Assembly (NCBI RefSeq): GCF_031453975.1 | Contig: NZ_JAVDPW010000003.1 | Span: forward strand, 124,001-188,000 | Length of the DNA: 64,000 nt | Origin: Inquilinus ginsengisoli_A | GTDB lineage: Bacteria; Pseudomonadota; Alphaproteobacteria; DSM-16000; Inquilinaceae | Reading direction: 5' to 3' | Part shown: one piece after another, positions 42,518 to 50,111 of the stretch | Position numbering within the stretch: the stretch's first letter is position 1 | Layout of the letters: every line of letters begins with the position of its first letter | The notes under the pieces: generated by a model | The model's input: only the letters and a program-made list of their open reading frames with translations | The model's database searches: none | What the model was told of the DNA's origin: nothing | Translations under genes and position numbers: made by a program

Positions 42518-43729
42518 ATGGCTGACCCGACCGCCCCATCCCCGGCCCCATCCCTGATGGACAGCTCCCGCGCCGTGCTGCGGGTGCTCGCCGCCTCCGG
42601 CCCGATCACCCGGCCGCGGCTGGGGGCGATCCTCGACCTGTCGAAGCCGACCATGTCGGCGGCGGTGTCGGAGCTGAGCGCCGCGGGGCTGGTCACCGCC
42701 CACGGGTCGCACAAGGGCGCGACCGGGCGCACCGCCACGATCTACGGCCTCGGCCCGGCCGCCGGCTATGTCGTCGGCATCGATGTCGGCGCCGCCCAGG
42801 TCCGGGCCGTCGCCCATTCGCTCGACGACCGGCCGCTGGCGACGGTCGAGCAGCCGATTCCGCGGCCGAGCGGCGCCACGGTCGACGAGATCGGCGAGGT
42901 CATCGATTCCGTCGCCCGGGCCACCATCCTGGCGGTGGGCGGGGAAACCCTGCGCAGCGTCGCCGTTGCCGTGCCGCGCATCGTGTCGACCCAGCGGCTG
43001 GGCCAGCGCAAGGGGCCCGAGGCGGTGCTGCGCCAGCTGCGGGCCCGGATCGACGCCCCGATCCTCTTGGAGAACAACGTCAACTGCGCCGCGATCGCCG
43101 AGCACCATTACGGCGCGGCGCGGAACCACGACGTGTTCTCCTATCTCCAGGTCGGGGTGCGCATCGGCCTGGGCATCATCGTCAACGGCCGGCTGCTTCG
43201 CGGCTTCAACGGCGCGGCGGGCGAGATCGGGCGGCTGCCCTTCCCGTGGTCGCCGCACGAGATCCCGACCCGGGAGGGGCTGGAGCATTATCTGGGATCG
43301 GCCGCCCTGGTCGAACGCTGCGCCGCGGACTGGCCGGAGGCGGAAGGCCTGCCGCCGGCCTCGGCGAAGGAGCTGTTCGCCCGGGCCGAGGCCGGATCGG
43401 AGACCGCGCTGCTGTGGGTGGCGCGGCACGCTGCCGACATCGGCCGGCTGGTCGCCGGCTGCGTCGGCATGCTCGACCCCGGGCTGATCGTGCTGGGTGG
43501 CGGTGTCGGCCAGAACCCGCTGATGCTGCGGGAGGTCCGGCGCGTGGCGAAGCAGCTGACCTGGCCGACCGAGATCGCGGTCAGCGCGCTCGGCGCCCAT
43601 GGCACCGTCCTGGGGGCGATGCGGCTGGCGGCGGATCACGGGCTGGGCCAGATCCTGGGCGAGAACCGCCACCCCGCCGTGGTCCTGCCGCCGCTCGATC
43701 CGACGGGGGACAGCGCGGCGGCGGAGTAG
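42518..43729 (+). CDS. ROK-family transcriptional regulator
   Basis: A 403-aa NagC/XylR-type protein: an N-terminal winged helix (ITRPRLGAILDLSKPTMSAA) and a C-terminal sugar-kinase-like domain (LENNVNCAAIAEHHYG; LIVLGGGVGQNPLM). The ATP phosphate loop is degenerate (GIDVGAAQVRA where kinases have GGT) and the usual CxxGCxE zinc loop is not recognisable, so it is probably a pure sensor. Together with a xylO-like site at 45883 it likely represses the divergent SIS/kinase and ABC/BKACE operons. It follows kynU by 64 bp but belongs functionally to the next region. Confidence 0.87.
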   Translation: MADPTAPSPAPSLMDSSRAVLRVLAASGPITRPRLGAILDLSKPTMSAAVSELSAAGLVTAHGSHKGATGRTATIYGLGPAAGYVVGIDVGAAQVRAVAHSLDDRPLATVEQPIPRPSGATVDEIGEVIDSVARATILAVGGETLRSVAVAVPRIVSTQRLGQRKGPEAVLRQLRARIDAPILLENNVNCAAIAEHHYGAARNHDVFSYLQVGVRIGLGIIVNGRLLRGFNGAAGEIGRLPFPWSPHEIPTREGLEHYLGSAALVERCAADWPEAEGLPPASAKELFARAEAGSETALLWVARHAADIGRLVAGCVGMLDPGLIVLGGGVGQNPLMLREVRRVAKQLTWPTEIAVSALGAHGTVLGAMRLAADHGLGQILGENRHPAVVLPPLDPTGDSAAAE

Positions 43730-43777
43730 TTTCGTAGAGCGACTTTGCTCAGCGCATTTTTCAGCCTTCCCCACGAT

Positions 43778-43866
43778 TGTCATGCCACGGCTTGACCGTG
43801 GCATCCAGGGGCGGCCAGAGCGGCTCTTTGTGGCCCTGGATTGCCCGGTCAAGCCGGGCAATGACA
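43778..43866. repeat. REP-like double-hairpin repeat, copy 3
   Basis: An element of the CTTGACC family, nearly the same as the copy at 37693 (left arm GCCACGGCTTGACCGTGGC, right arm GCCCGGTCAAGCCGGGC). It sits between the convergent ROK and SIS genes, where it could serve as a two-way transcription end. Confidence 0.8.
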
Positions 43867-43907
43867 ATTAAAGAGGAGGTTCCAGACGTCCGATAGTCCG
43901 GGTCGGC

Positions 43908-44933
43908 CTACACCTCGGTCGGCGACCAGGGCCTGAGCTTGGTGTCGGTCTGGCGGTAGCGGAAGGTGATGTTGGTCAGGCCGGCGGTGTCCTGCATCTC
44001 GGCGACGATCAGCTGCGCCGCGACGATCTGCAGGATCGCATCGGCGATGGCGTTGCCGAACTCCGGCACATGGATCACCGTCAGCTCCTCGGCGGCCTCG
44101 ACGTCGTGGCGGCCGGTGATCAGCACCGACGGGCAGCCGAACCCGGCCATATCCAGGGCGATCTGGACCTCGCGCCCGGTGCCGAAGGCGACCAGCCCGG
44201 TGCGGCCGTCCTGCGATTCCATCGGCCCGTGCAGGTAGTTCAGCGTGTCCCAGGCGCAGGCCGGCACCCGCACCGCCTCGCGGATCAGCAGGGCGGCCTC
44301 GCCGGCGGTGGCGAAGGCCGCGCCGGCGCCGACCAGATCGATCGAAGCCCGTCGGTACAGGCGCCTTGCGGCCTGCTTCGCCGGCTCGGCCGCGGCGGCC
44401 AGCAGGGCCCCCACGGCCTCGGGCAGGGCGGCCCAATCGGCGGAGGGTGCACCGCCCAGGATCCGGTCTGCCAGCAGGCCGATCGCCAGCAGCGTGCCGG
44501 TGTAGCCGGTCGAGCTGGCGCCGTTGTCGGCGCCGGAGGCCATGCCGACGGCCAGGCCGGTCAGCTCCGCCAGCGGGTTGTCGGTGCTGCGGCAGATGGC
44601 GATGCGCGGCAGGTCCGCCCGCATCTGCATCACATCGGCGGTCTCGCGGCTCTGGCCTGAGGCGGAGAGGGCGATGAAGGCGTCGGCGGCGGCATCCACC
44701 CCGTCATAAAGGTCGGTGGCGCAATAGGCGTAGGCGCGGGTGCCGCGGGTGCGCAGGAAGCAGGCGCCGGCGATCGCCGCCTGGTAGCTGGCGCCGATCC
44801 CGGCCAAGCCGATGGCCTTGCCGGCGAAGGCGCCGAGGTCGAGCGCGTCCAGCGCGCGGCCGATGGCAACCCGGCCCTCCTCCAGGCTCTCGGGCTGCCG
44901 TGCGACGGCGTCGCGATATCCAATGCGCTGCAT
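43908..44933 (-). CDS. SIS-domain sugar isomerase/deaminase-like protein
   Basis: A 341-aa protein with two SIS (phosphosugar-binding) domains. The first has GLAGIGASYQAAIAGACFL and FIALSASGQSRETADVMQM; the second has DLVGAGAAFATAGEAALLIR and CAWDTLNYLHGPMESQ. It resembles the isomerase half of GlmS and AgaS-type aminosugar deaminase/isomerases, without a glutaminase domain. It lies 21 bp after the BadF/GlcNAc-kinase-like gene, so the pair may phosphorylate and then isomerise or deaminate an imported sugar. The exact sugar is not evident. Confidence 0.85.
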   Translation of the reverse strand: MQRIGYRDAVARQPESLEEGRVAIGRALDALDLGAFAGKAIGLAGIGASYQAAIAGACFLRTRGTRAYAYCATDLYDGVDAAADAFIALSASGQSRETADVMQMRADLPRIAICRSTDNPLAELTGLAVGMASGADNGASSTGYTGTLLAIGLLADRILGGAPSADWAALPEAVGALLAAAAEPAKQAARRLYRRASIDLVGAGAAFATAGEAALLIREAVRVPACAWDTLNYLHGPMESQDGRTGLVAFGTGREVQIALDMAGFGCPSVLITGRHDVEAAEELTVIHVPEFGNAIADAILQIVAAQLIVAEMQDTAGLTNITFRYRQTDTKLRPWSPTEV

Positions 44934-44954
44934 GGGTCTGTCTCCGGTCGGGAT

Positions 44955-45863
44955 TCAGGAAGTCTGGTCGGCGGCGTGCACGGCGCGCTCGGCCAGCGCC
45001 AGCGCGCCCAGCACCGGCGGGTCGTGCAGCACCACCACGTCGCTGGCCGGCGACACCGCGGCCACGGCGGCCCTGAAGGCCTGCACCAGGCGGGGCTGTT
45101 CGGCGATCACCCCGCCGCCGGCGACCACGCTGCGGGCATCGGCGCCGCGTGCGATCAGGATGCCGACCAGGGCCGCCAGCGCCGTCGCGCCGTCCTCGAT
45201 CACGCCGATTGCCAGGGGCGACCCGGCATCGGCTGCCGCGAACACCGCGCTGGCATACTGGCCCCAGACCACGCCGTTGCGGGTCTCGTTCAGCAGCCGG
45301 CCCATCATGGTCGGGTCGTCGATGCCCAGCGCCCGCATCAGGGCGTCGGTCAGCGGGTCGTCGGGCGTGCCGCGGTCGATGGCGCCGCGCACCGCCCGCG
45401 CCGCATCGCGGACCAGGGCCGGGGCGCTGCCCTCGTCGCCCAGGATCCAGCCCCAGCCGCCGGCCGCCAGCATCCGGCCGTCCGGCGTCCGCGCCACCGC
45501 GATCGACCCGGTGCCGACCACCACGCCGATGCCGCCGAAGCGGCCGGCGGCCGGGGCCATCAGCTCGGAATCATTGACCACCTGGACGATGCCGCCCAGG
45601 TGCCGGGCCAGCCCGGCCTGGAAGGCGCGGCACTGGTCGTCGGTGTCGCAGCCATGGGCGCCGACCACGGTCGCGGCGGGGTCGACGCCACCGCACAGCG
45701 ACCGGACCAGGGCGGCCAGGGCCGCGGCATCGGTCTCGACCTCGCGGATGCGCCAGCTGTCGGTCGCCAGCGTCCGGTCGGCGAGGGTCTCGCCGCCGCG
45801 GGACGCCATCATCCGGGTCTTGGTGCCGCCGATATCGACGCCTGCGATGAGATGTGGGCCCAC
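44955..45863 (-). CDS. BadF/BadG-type ATPase, N-acetylglucosamine-kinase-like
   Basis: A 302-aa actin-fold kinase starting at GTG. It has the phosphate-1 loop AGVDIGGTKTRMM, VVNDSELMAPAAG, the adenosine-side GVVVGTGSIAVARTPDGR, GWGWILGDEGSAPAL and VVAGGGVIAEQPRL, typical of the BadF family branch that includes N-acetylglucosamine kinase. The neighbouring SIS protein and sugar importer favour aminosugar or related hexose phosphorylation over the benzoyl-CoA reductase role of BadF. Divergent from the binding-protein gene across a xylO-like operator. Confidence 0.85.
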   Translation of the reverse strand: MGPHLIAGVDIGGTKTRMMASRGGETLADRTLATDSWRIREVETDAAALAALVRSLCGGVDPAATVVGAHGCDTDDQCRAFQAGLARHLGGIVQVVNDSELMAPAAGRFGGIGVVVGTGSIAVARTPDGRMLAAGGWGWILGDEGSAPALVRDAARAVRGAIDRGTPDDPLTDALMRALGIDDPTMMGRLLNETRNGVVWGQYASAVFAAADAGSPLAIGVIEDGATALAALVGILIARGADARSVVAGGGVIAEQPRLVQAFRAAVAAVSPASDVVVLHDPPVLGALALAERAVHAADQTS

Positions 45864-45882
45864 GGTCTTCCCGCCATTCCTG

Positions 45883-45908
45883 AGTTAGTTAGGCAGATTT
45901 ACAAACTA
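45883..45908. promoter_or_regulatory. Putative ROK (xylO-like) operator
   Basis: Half-sites AGTTAGTT (45883-45890) and CAAACTA (45902-45908) lie in the divergent gap between the kinase gene (start 45863) and the ABC binding-protein gene (start 45983). The arrangement closely resembles the ROK-family xylO operator of Bacillus (AGTTAGTTTG ... CAAACTAA). I infer control of both operons by the ROK protein at 42518. Confidence 0.6.
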
Positions 45909-45982
45909 TCTAGCCAGCCGGCAAGAACTATGATTTCCTGTCCCTGCGCATAAGCACCGCAGCGGTGCAGGGGAGGCGAAAA

Positions 45983-47233
45983 ATGAACATCAAGCATATC
46001 GGGCGCGTGGCCCTGGCCGCGGCGGCCCTCTGGGGGTTCGCCGCGACCGCCGCACAGGCGGTCGAGCTGTCGTTCTGGACGTGGCGGCAGGAAGACAAGG
46101 CCGCCTACAACGAGCTGTTCGCGGATTTCACCAAGGCGAACCCCGACATCACGGTCAAGTTCGAGTCCTTCCCGGATGAGAGCTATCCGACCATCGTCTC
46201 GGCGGCGCTGGCGGCCGGCCATGGCGGCGACGTGATCCACACCCACGCCTATGGCTGGCTGGAGCAGTTCGTGAAGGCCGGCTATTTCGTGGCGCAGGAC
46301 CAGGCCACGGTGCCGTCGCTGGCCAACATGCCGGCCGACGCGCTGATCGCCGGCACCTACCGCGCCGACGGCAAGGTGTACTCGCTGCCCTTCGCCTCGC
46401 AGACCCTGGGCCTGTTCATCAACAAGGACGTGTTCGCCAAGGCCGGGCTGACCCCGCCGAAGACCTGGGACGAGTTCCTGACCGTCAGCAAGGCGCTGAA
46501 GGACAAGGGCATCATCCCGCTGGCGAACGGGCTGGGCACCAGCTGGTTCAACGAGATGTTCGTGGCCATCTTCACCAATCCGTTCCTGGGGCCGGACTTC
46601 GTCACCGACCTCACCACCGGCAAGGCCACGTTCAAGGACCCGCGCTACGTCGCGGCCCTGGGCAAGCTGCTGGAGCTGCGCGACGTGATGTCCCCCGGCT
46701 ATGAAGGCATCGACTACGACACCGCCGGCCAGCTGTTCGTCACCGGCCGGGCGGCGATGCTGGCCGGCGGCAGCTTCGACATCGCGACCTACCGGGCCGA
46801 GAATCCCCAGATCAGCATGGATTTCGTGGCGCCGCCGACGCCGAAGGCGGGCGACCCCGGCACCGTGACCAAGTTCTATGACGGCGGCTACGCCGTGAAC
46901 GCCGCATCGCCCAACAGGGACGCGGCGCTGAAGCTGGTCAACTGGATGGGCACCAAAGAGTTCGGCGACAAGTTCTCGGCGCTGCTGGGCAACATCTCGC
47001 CGATCAAGGGCGTGGTGATCAACGACCCGCTGCTGGCTGAGGTCGCGGCCCTGAACCAGACCGCGATGCCGCACATCAACGTGGTCTATTTCCGCTTCCA
47101 GAAGCCGACCGGGTCGGAGCTGCTGCAGGGCGACATCACCAAGATGATGGCCGGCAGCATCACCCCCGACCAGCTGGGCGCCGACCTGACCGCCGGCATC
47201 GCCAAGTGGTACGCGCCGTTCCAGGGCAAGTGA
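45983..47233 (+). CDS. Sugar ABC binding protein (family 1)
   Basis: Periplasmic sugar receptor of 416 aa with a Sec signal (IGRVALAAAALWGFAATAAQ). The mature start AVELSFWTWRQEDKAAYNEL is typical of family 1 proteins, as are YSLPFASQTLGLFINKDVFA and AAMLAGGSFDIATYRAENPQ. GGGGAGG lies 8 bp before the ATG. A short hairpin (GCACCGC-A-GCGGTGC, about 45954-45968) precedes the Shine-Dalgarno. First gene of the importer/BKACE operon. Confidence 0.92.
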   Translation: MNIKHIGRVALAAAALWGFAATAAQAVELSFWTWRQEDKAAYNELFADFTKANPDITVKFESFPDESYPTIVSAALAAGHGGDVIHTHAYGWLEQFVKAGYFVAQDQATVPSLANMPADALIAGTYRADGKVYSLPFASQTLGLFINKDVFAKAGLTPPKTWDEFLTVSKALKDKGIIPLANGLGTSWFNEMFVAIFTNPFLGPDFVTDLTTGKATFKDPRYVAALGKLLELRDVMSPGYEGIDYDTAGQLFVTGRAAMLAGGSFDIATYRAENPQISMDFVAPPTPKAGDPGTVTKFYDGGYAVNAASPNRDAALKLVNWMGTKEFGDKFSALLGNISPIKGVVINDPLLAEVAALNQTAMPHINVVYFRFQKPTGSELLQGDITKMMAGSITPDQLGADLTAGIAKWYAPFQGK

Positions 47234-47234
47234 C

Positions 47235-48170
47235 ATGATCCACGACCGGCGCCGCCTGTCCGATCTTCTGCCCCGGCGCCGGTCGCTCTGGATCGTCTTC
47301 CTGCTGCTGCCGGCCGCCGCCATCATGTCGGTGTTCGTGGCCTGGCCGCTGCTGTCGGCCTTCCGCCTGGCCTTCTACCGCTTCGACGGGCTGACGCCGT
47401 CCGACTTCGTCGGGCTGGAGAATTTCCGCCAGGTGCTGACGGAATCGCCGTTCAGCGACTGGACCTGGAACGCGCTGCACCACAACGTCATCGTGTTCTG
47501 CGCGCTGATGGTGCTGGAGAACGGGACCGCGCTGCTGCTGGCCTTCGCGCTGCTGAAGGCGCTGCCCGGCCACCGCGTGCACCAGGTCATCGTGTTCCTG
47601 CCGGTGGTGCTGTCCTCGGTCATCGTCGGCTTCCTGTGGAAGCTGTTCCTGCACCCGCTGTTCGGCCTGGTGAACCAGGCCCTGGCGCTGGTCGGCCTGC
47701 ACGGGCCGGCCTGGCTGGGCCAGGAATCGACCGCGCTGGGCAGCATCATCCTGGCCAATGTCTGGCACTGGCTCGGCTTCCCCACCTTGGTGCTGCTGGC
47801 CGGCATGCAGCGCATCAGCAAGGAGGTGATCGAGGCGGCGCGGCTGGACGGCGCCGGCGACGGCACCCTGCTGCTCAAGATCATCTGGCCGCTGCTGGCG
47901 CCCAGCGTCACCATCGTCACCATCCTGACCTTCATCGGCAGCTTCAACTGGTTCGAGCTGCCCTACATCATGGCCGGGCTGACCGGGTCGCCCGGCGGGT
48001 CGACCGACGTGCTGGGGCTGTATTTCTACCGCACCGCCTTCGGCAGCACGACGACCGGCATCCAGGATTTCGGCCAGGGCAGCGCGCTGGCGGTGCTGAT
48101 GTTCCTGCTGATCGCGGGCGTCACCGCCATCGCCCTCCGGATGCTGCGCCGCCGCGAGGTGGAGCTGTGA
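47235..48170 (+). CDS. Sugar ABC transporter permease (MalF type)
   Basis: Membrane subunit of 311 aa, one base after the receptor stop. It has six hydrophobic segments and the EAA loop KEVIEAARLDGAGDGTLLLK. ENGTALLLAFALLKALPGHR and VWHWLGFPTLVLLAGMQRIS are typical of the family. It overlaps the next permease by GTGA. Confidence 0.92.
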   Translation: MIHDRRRLSDLLPRRRSLWIVFLLLPAAAIMSVFVAWPLLSAFRLAFYRFDGLTPSDFVGLENFRQVLTESPFSDWTWNALHHNVIVFCALMVLENGTALLLAFALLKALPGHRVHQVIVFLPVVLSSVIVGFLWKLFLHPLFGLVNQALALVGLHGPAWLGQESTALGSIILANVWHWLGFPTLVLLAGMQRISKEVIEAARLDGAGDGTLLLKIIWPLLAPSVTIVTILTFIGSFNWFELPYIMAGLTGSPGGSTDVLGLYFYRTAFGSTTTGIQDFGQGSALAVLMFLLIAGVTAIALRMLRRREVEL

Positions 48171-49030
48171 CCGCGGCGGTGACCCAGGCCGCCGGCCCCG
48201 CGCTCGACCGCCGCTGGTCGGTGCAGACCGGCGCCATCCAGGCGCTGCTGCTGCTGAACGCCTTCGTCATGGCCTATCCGCTGGTCGTGATGGTGATGTC
48301 GTCGTTCAAGACCAATGCCGAGATCTTCACCTCGCCCTTCGCCCTGCCGCAGACCATCTCGCTGGCCAATGTCGAGAAGGTGTGGACCGAGACCAACTTC
48401 GTCCGCTACCTCGCCAATTCGGTCGGCGTCACCGCGGCCTCGGTGCTGCTGATCCTGGTGGTCGGCACCATGGCGGCCTATGCCATCGCCCGGTACAAGT
48501 TCCGCTTCAGCACGCTGGTGCTGATGTTCTTCCTCAGCGGCATGACCGTGCCGCTGAAGCTGGCGATCATCCCGCTGTTCATCCAGCTCGACACGCTGGG
48601 CCTGACCAACTCCTATGCCGGGCTGGTGCTGGTCTACACCGCCATGGGTATCCCGTCGGCCGTGTTCATCATGACCGGCTTTCTGGCCAGCCTGCCGCGC
48701 GAGCTGGAGGAATCGGCCCGGATCGACGGCGCCAGCGAGCTCCGGGTGATGCTGTCGATCATGCTGCCGCTGGCGCGGCCGGCCATGGTGATCGTGGCCA
48801 TCCAGAACGCGGTGCCGATCTGGAACGACTTCTTCTTCCCGCTGATCCTGATCACCTCGGACAACCGGAAGACCCTGCCGCAGGGGCTGACGGTGTTCAT
48901 GGGCGAATTCACCACCAACTGGGGCGTGCTGTTCACCGGCCTGTCCCTGGCGGCGCTGCCGATCATGCTGGTCTACATTGCCCTGTCGCGCCAGTTCATC
49001 GCCGGCATCACCCAGGGCGCGGTCAAATAG
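48167..49030 (+). CDS. Sugar ABC transporter permease (MalG type)
   Basis: Membrane subunit of 287 aa from a GTG that overlaps the previous stop. It has YPLVVMVMSSFKTNAEIFTS near the N-terminus and the EAA loop LEESARIDGASELRVMLSIM. As in the first sugar operon of the window, no ATPase is encoded nearby, so both importers may share a distant ATPase. Confidence 0.92.
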   Translation: MTAAVTQAAGPALDRRWSVQTGAIQALLLLNAFVMAYPLVVMVMSSFKTNAEIFTSPFALPQTISLANVEKVWTETNFVRYLANSVGVTAASVLLILVVGTMAAYAIARYKFRFSTLVLMFFLSGMTVPLKLAIIPLFIQLDTLGLTNSYAGLVLVYTAMGIPSAVFIMTGFLASLPRELEESARIDGASELRVMLSIMLPLARPAMVIVAIQNAVPIWNDFFFPLILITSDNRKTLPQGLTVFMGEFTTNWGVLFTGLSLAALPIMLVYIALSRQFIAGITQGAVK

Positions 49031-49053
49031 CCGGACACACGAGGGATCATCCA

Positions 49054-49986
49054 GTGGCTCAGCAGAACAAGGTCATCATCACCTGCGCGGTGACGGGGTC
49101 GATCCACACCCCGTCGATGTCGCCGCATCTGCCGGTGACGGCGCAGCAGATCGCCGATGCGGCGGTCGAGGCGGCGGAGGCCGGGGCGGCGATCGTGCAC
49201 CTGCATGCGCGCGACCCCAAGGACGGCCGGCCCGACCAGTCGCTGGAGGCCTTCACGCCCTTCCTCGGCGTGATCAAGCAGCGCTCGAACTGCGTCATCA
49301 ACCTGACCACCGGCGGCGCCGCGACCATGACGGTGGCGGAGCGGGTGCGCCCGGCCGCCACGTTCCGGCCCGAGGTCGCGTCGCTCAACATGGGGTCGAT
49401 GAACTTCGGGCTCTACCCCATGCTGGGGCGGTTCAAGACCTTCGAACACGCCTGGGAAGAGCCCTATCTCGAAGGCTCGCGCGACCGGGTGTTCCGCAAC
49501 ACCTTCGCCGACATCGAGCACATCCTGTCGACCTGCGCCGAGAACGGCACCCGGTTCGAGATCGAGTGCTACGACATCGGCCACCTCTACACCCTGGCGC
49601 ATTTCGTCGAGCGCGGGCTGGTGAAGCCGCCGTTCTTCGTGCAGAGCGTGTTCGGCATCCTCGGCGGCATCGGCCCGCATCCGGAGGATGTGGCGCATAT
49701 GAAGCGCACCGCCGACCGGCTGTTCGGCGCGGATTACCACTGGTCGGTGCTGGGCGCCGGCCGGCACCAGCTGCCGATCGCGGCCCAGGCCGTGGCGATG
49801 GGCGGCAATGTCCGCGTCGGGCTGGAGGATTCGCTGTGGATCGGCAAGGGCAGGCTGGCCCGGTCGAGCGCCGAGCAGGTGCGGCAGGTGCGCCAGATCA
49901 TCGAGGGCCTGGGCGCGGAGATCGCCACGCCGGACGAGGCCCGCGCCATCCTGAAGCTCAAGGGCGGCGACGCGGTCGGGTTTTAG
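49054..49986 (+). CDS. BKACE (DUF849) family beta-keto-acid cleavage enzyme
   Basis: A 310-aa BKACE-family TIM-barrel enzyme. BKACE proteins condense a beta-keto acid with acetyl-CoA, releasing acetoacetate and a CoA ester; the first characterised member acts on 3-keto-5-aminohexanoate. Metal-ligand histidines are in AAIVHLHARDP (H49 and H51), with VINLTTGGAATM and the C-terminal GGNVRVGLEDSLWIGKG (catalytic Glu). It starts at a GTG preceded by GAGGG, 23 bp after the permease. Presence in a sugar importer operon is unusual; the substrate is unknown. Confidence 0.87.
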   Translation: MAQQNKVIITCAVTGSIHTPSMSPHLPVTAQQIADAAVEAAEAGAAIVHLHARDPKDGRPDQSLEAFTPFLGVIKQRSNCVINLTTGGAATMTVAERVRPAATFRPEVASLNMGSMNFGLYPMLGRFKTFEHAWEEPYLEGSRDRVFRNTFADIEHILSTCAENGTRFEIECYDIGHLYTLAHFVERGLVKPPFFVQSVFGILGGIGPHPEDVAHMKRTADRLFGADYHWSVLGAGRHQLPIAAQAVAMGGNVRVGLEDSLWIGKGRLARSSAEQVRQVRQIIEGLGAEIATPDEARAILKLKGGDAVGF

Positions 49987-50000
49987 TCATCAACCTTCAT

Positions 50001-50091
50001 TGTCATTGCCGGGCTTGACCCGGCAATCCAGGGGCCACGGAGAGCTGTTCTTGAAAGCCCCTGGATCCTCGGGTCAAGCCCGAGGATGACA
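50001..50091. repeat. REP-like double-hairpin repeat, copy 4
   Basis: A CTTGACC-family element with left hairpin TTGCCGGGCTTGACCCGGCAA and right hairpin CCTCGGGTCAAGCCCGAGG around CCAGGGG/CCCCTGG. Its two hairpins are the same sequence types as in the copy at 6982 but in swapped order, as if the element were inverted. It lies between the convergent BKACE and saccharopine-dehydrogenase-like genes. Confidence 0.78.
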
Positions 50092-50111
50092 ATAAGGGGG
50101 ATGGCCCACCA

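Noticed and set aside
44955..45863. Benzoyl-CoA reductase ATPase subunit (BadF/BadG) role for the kinase-like gene
   Set aside because: The BadF family name also covers N-acetylglucosamine kinases; no other reductase subunit is present and the neighbours are sugar genes.
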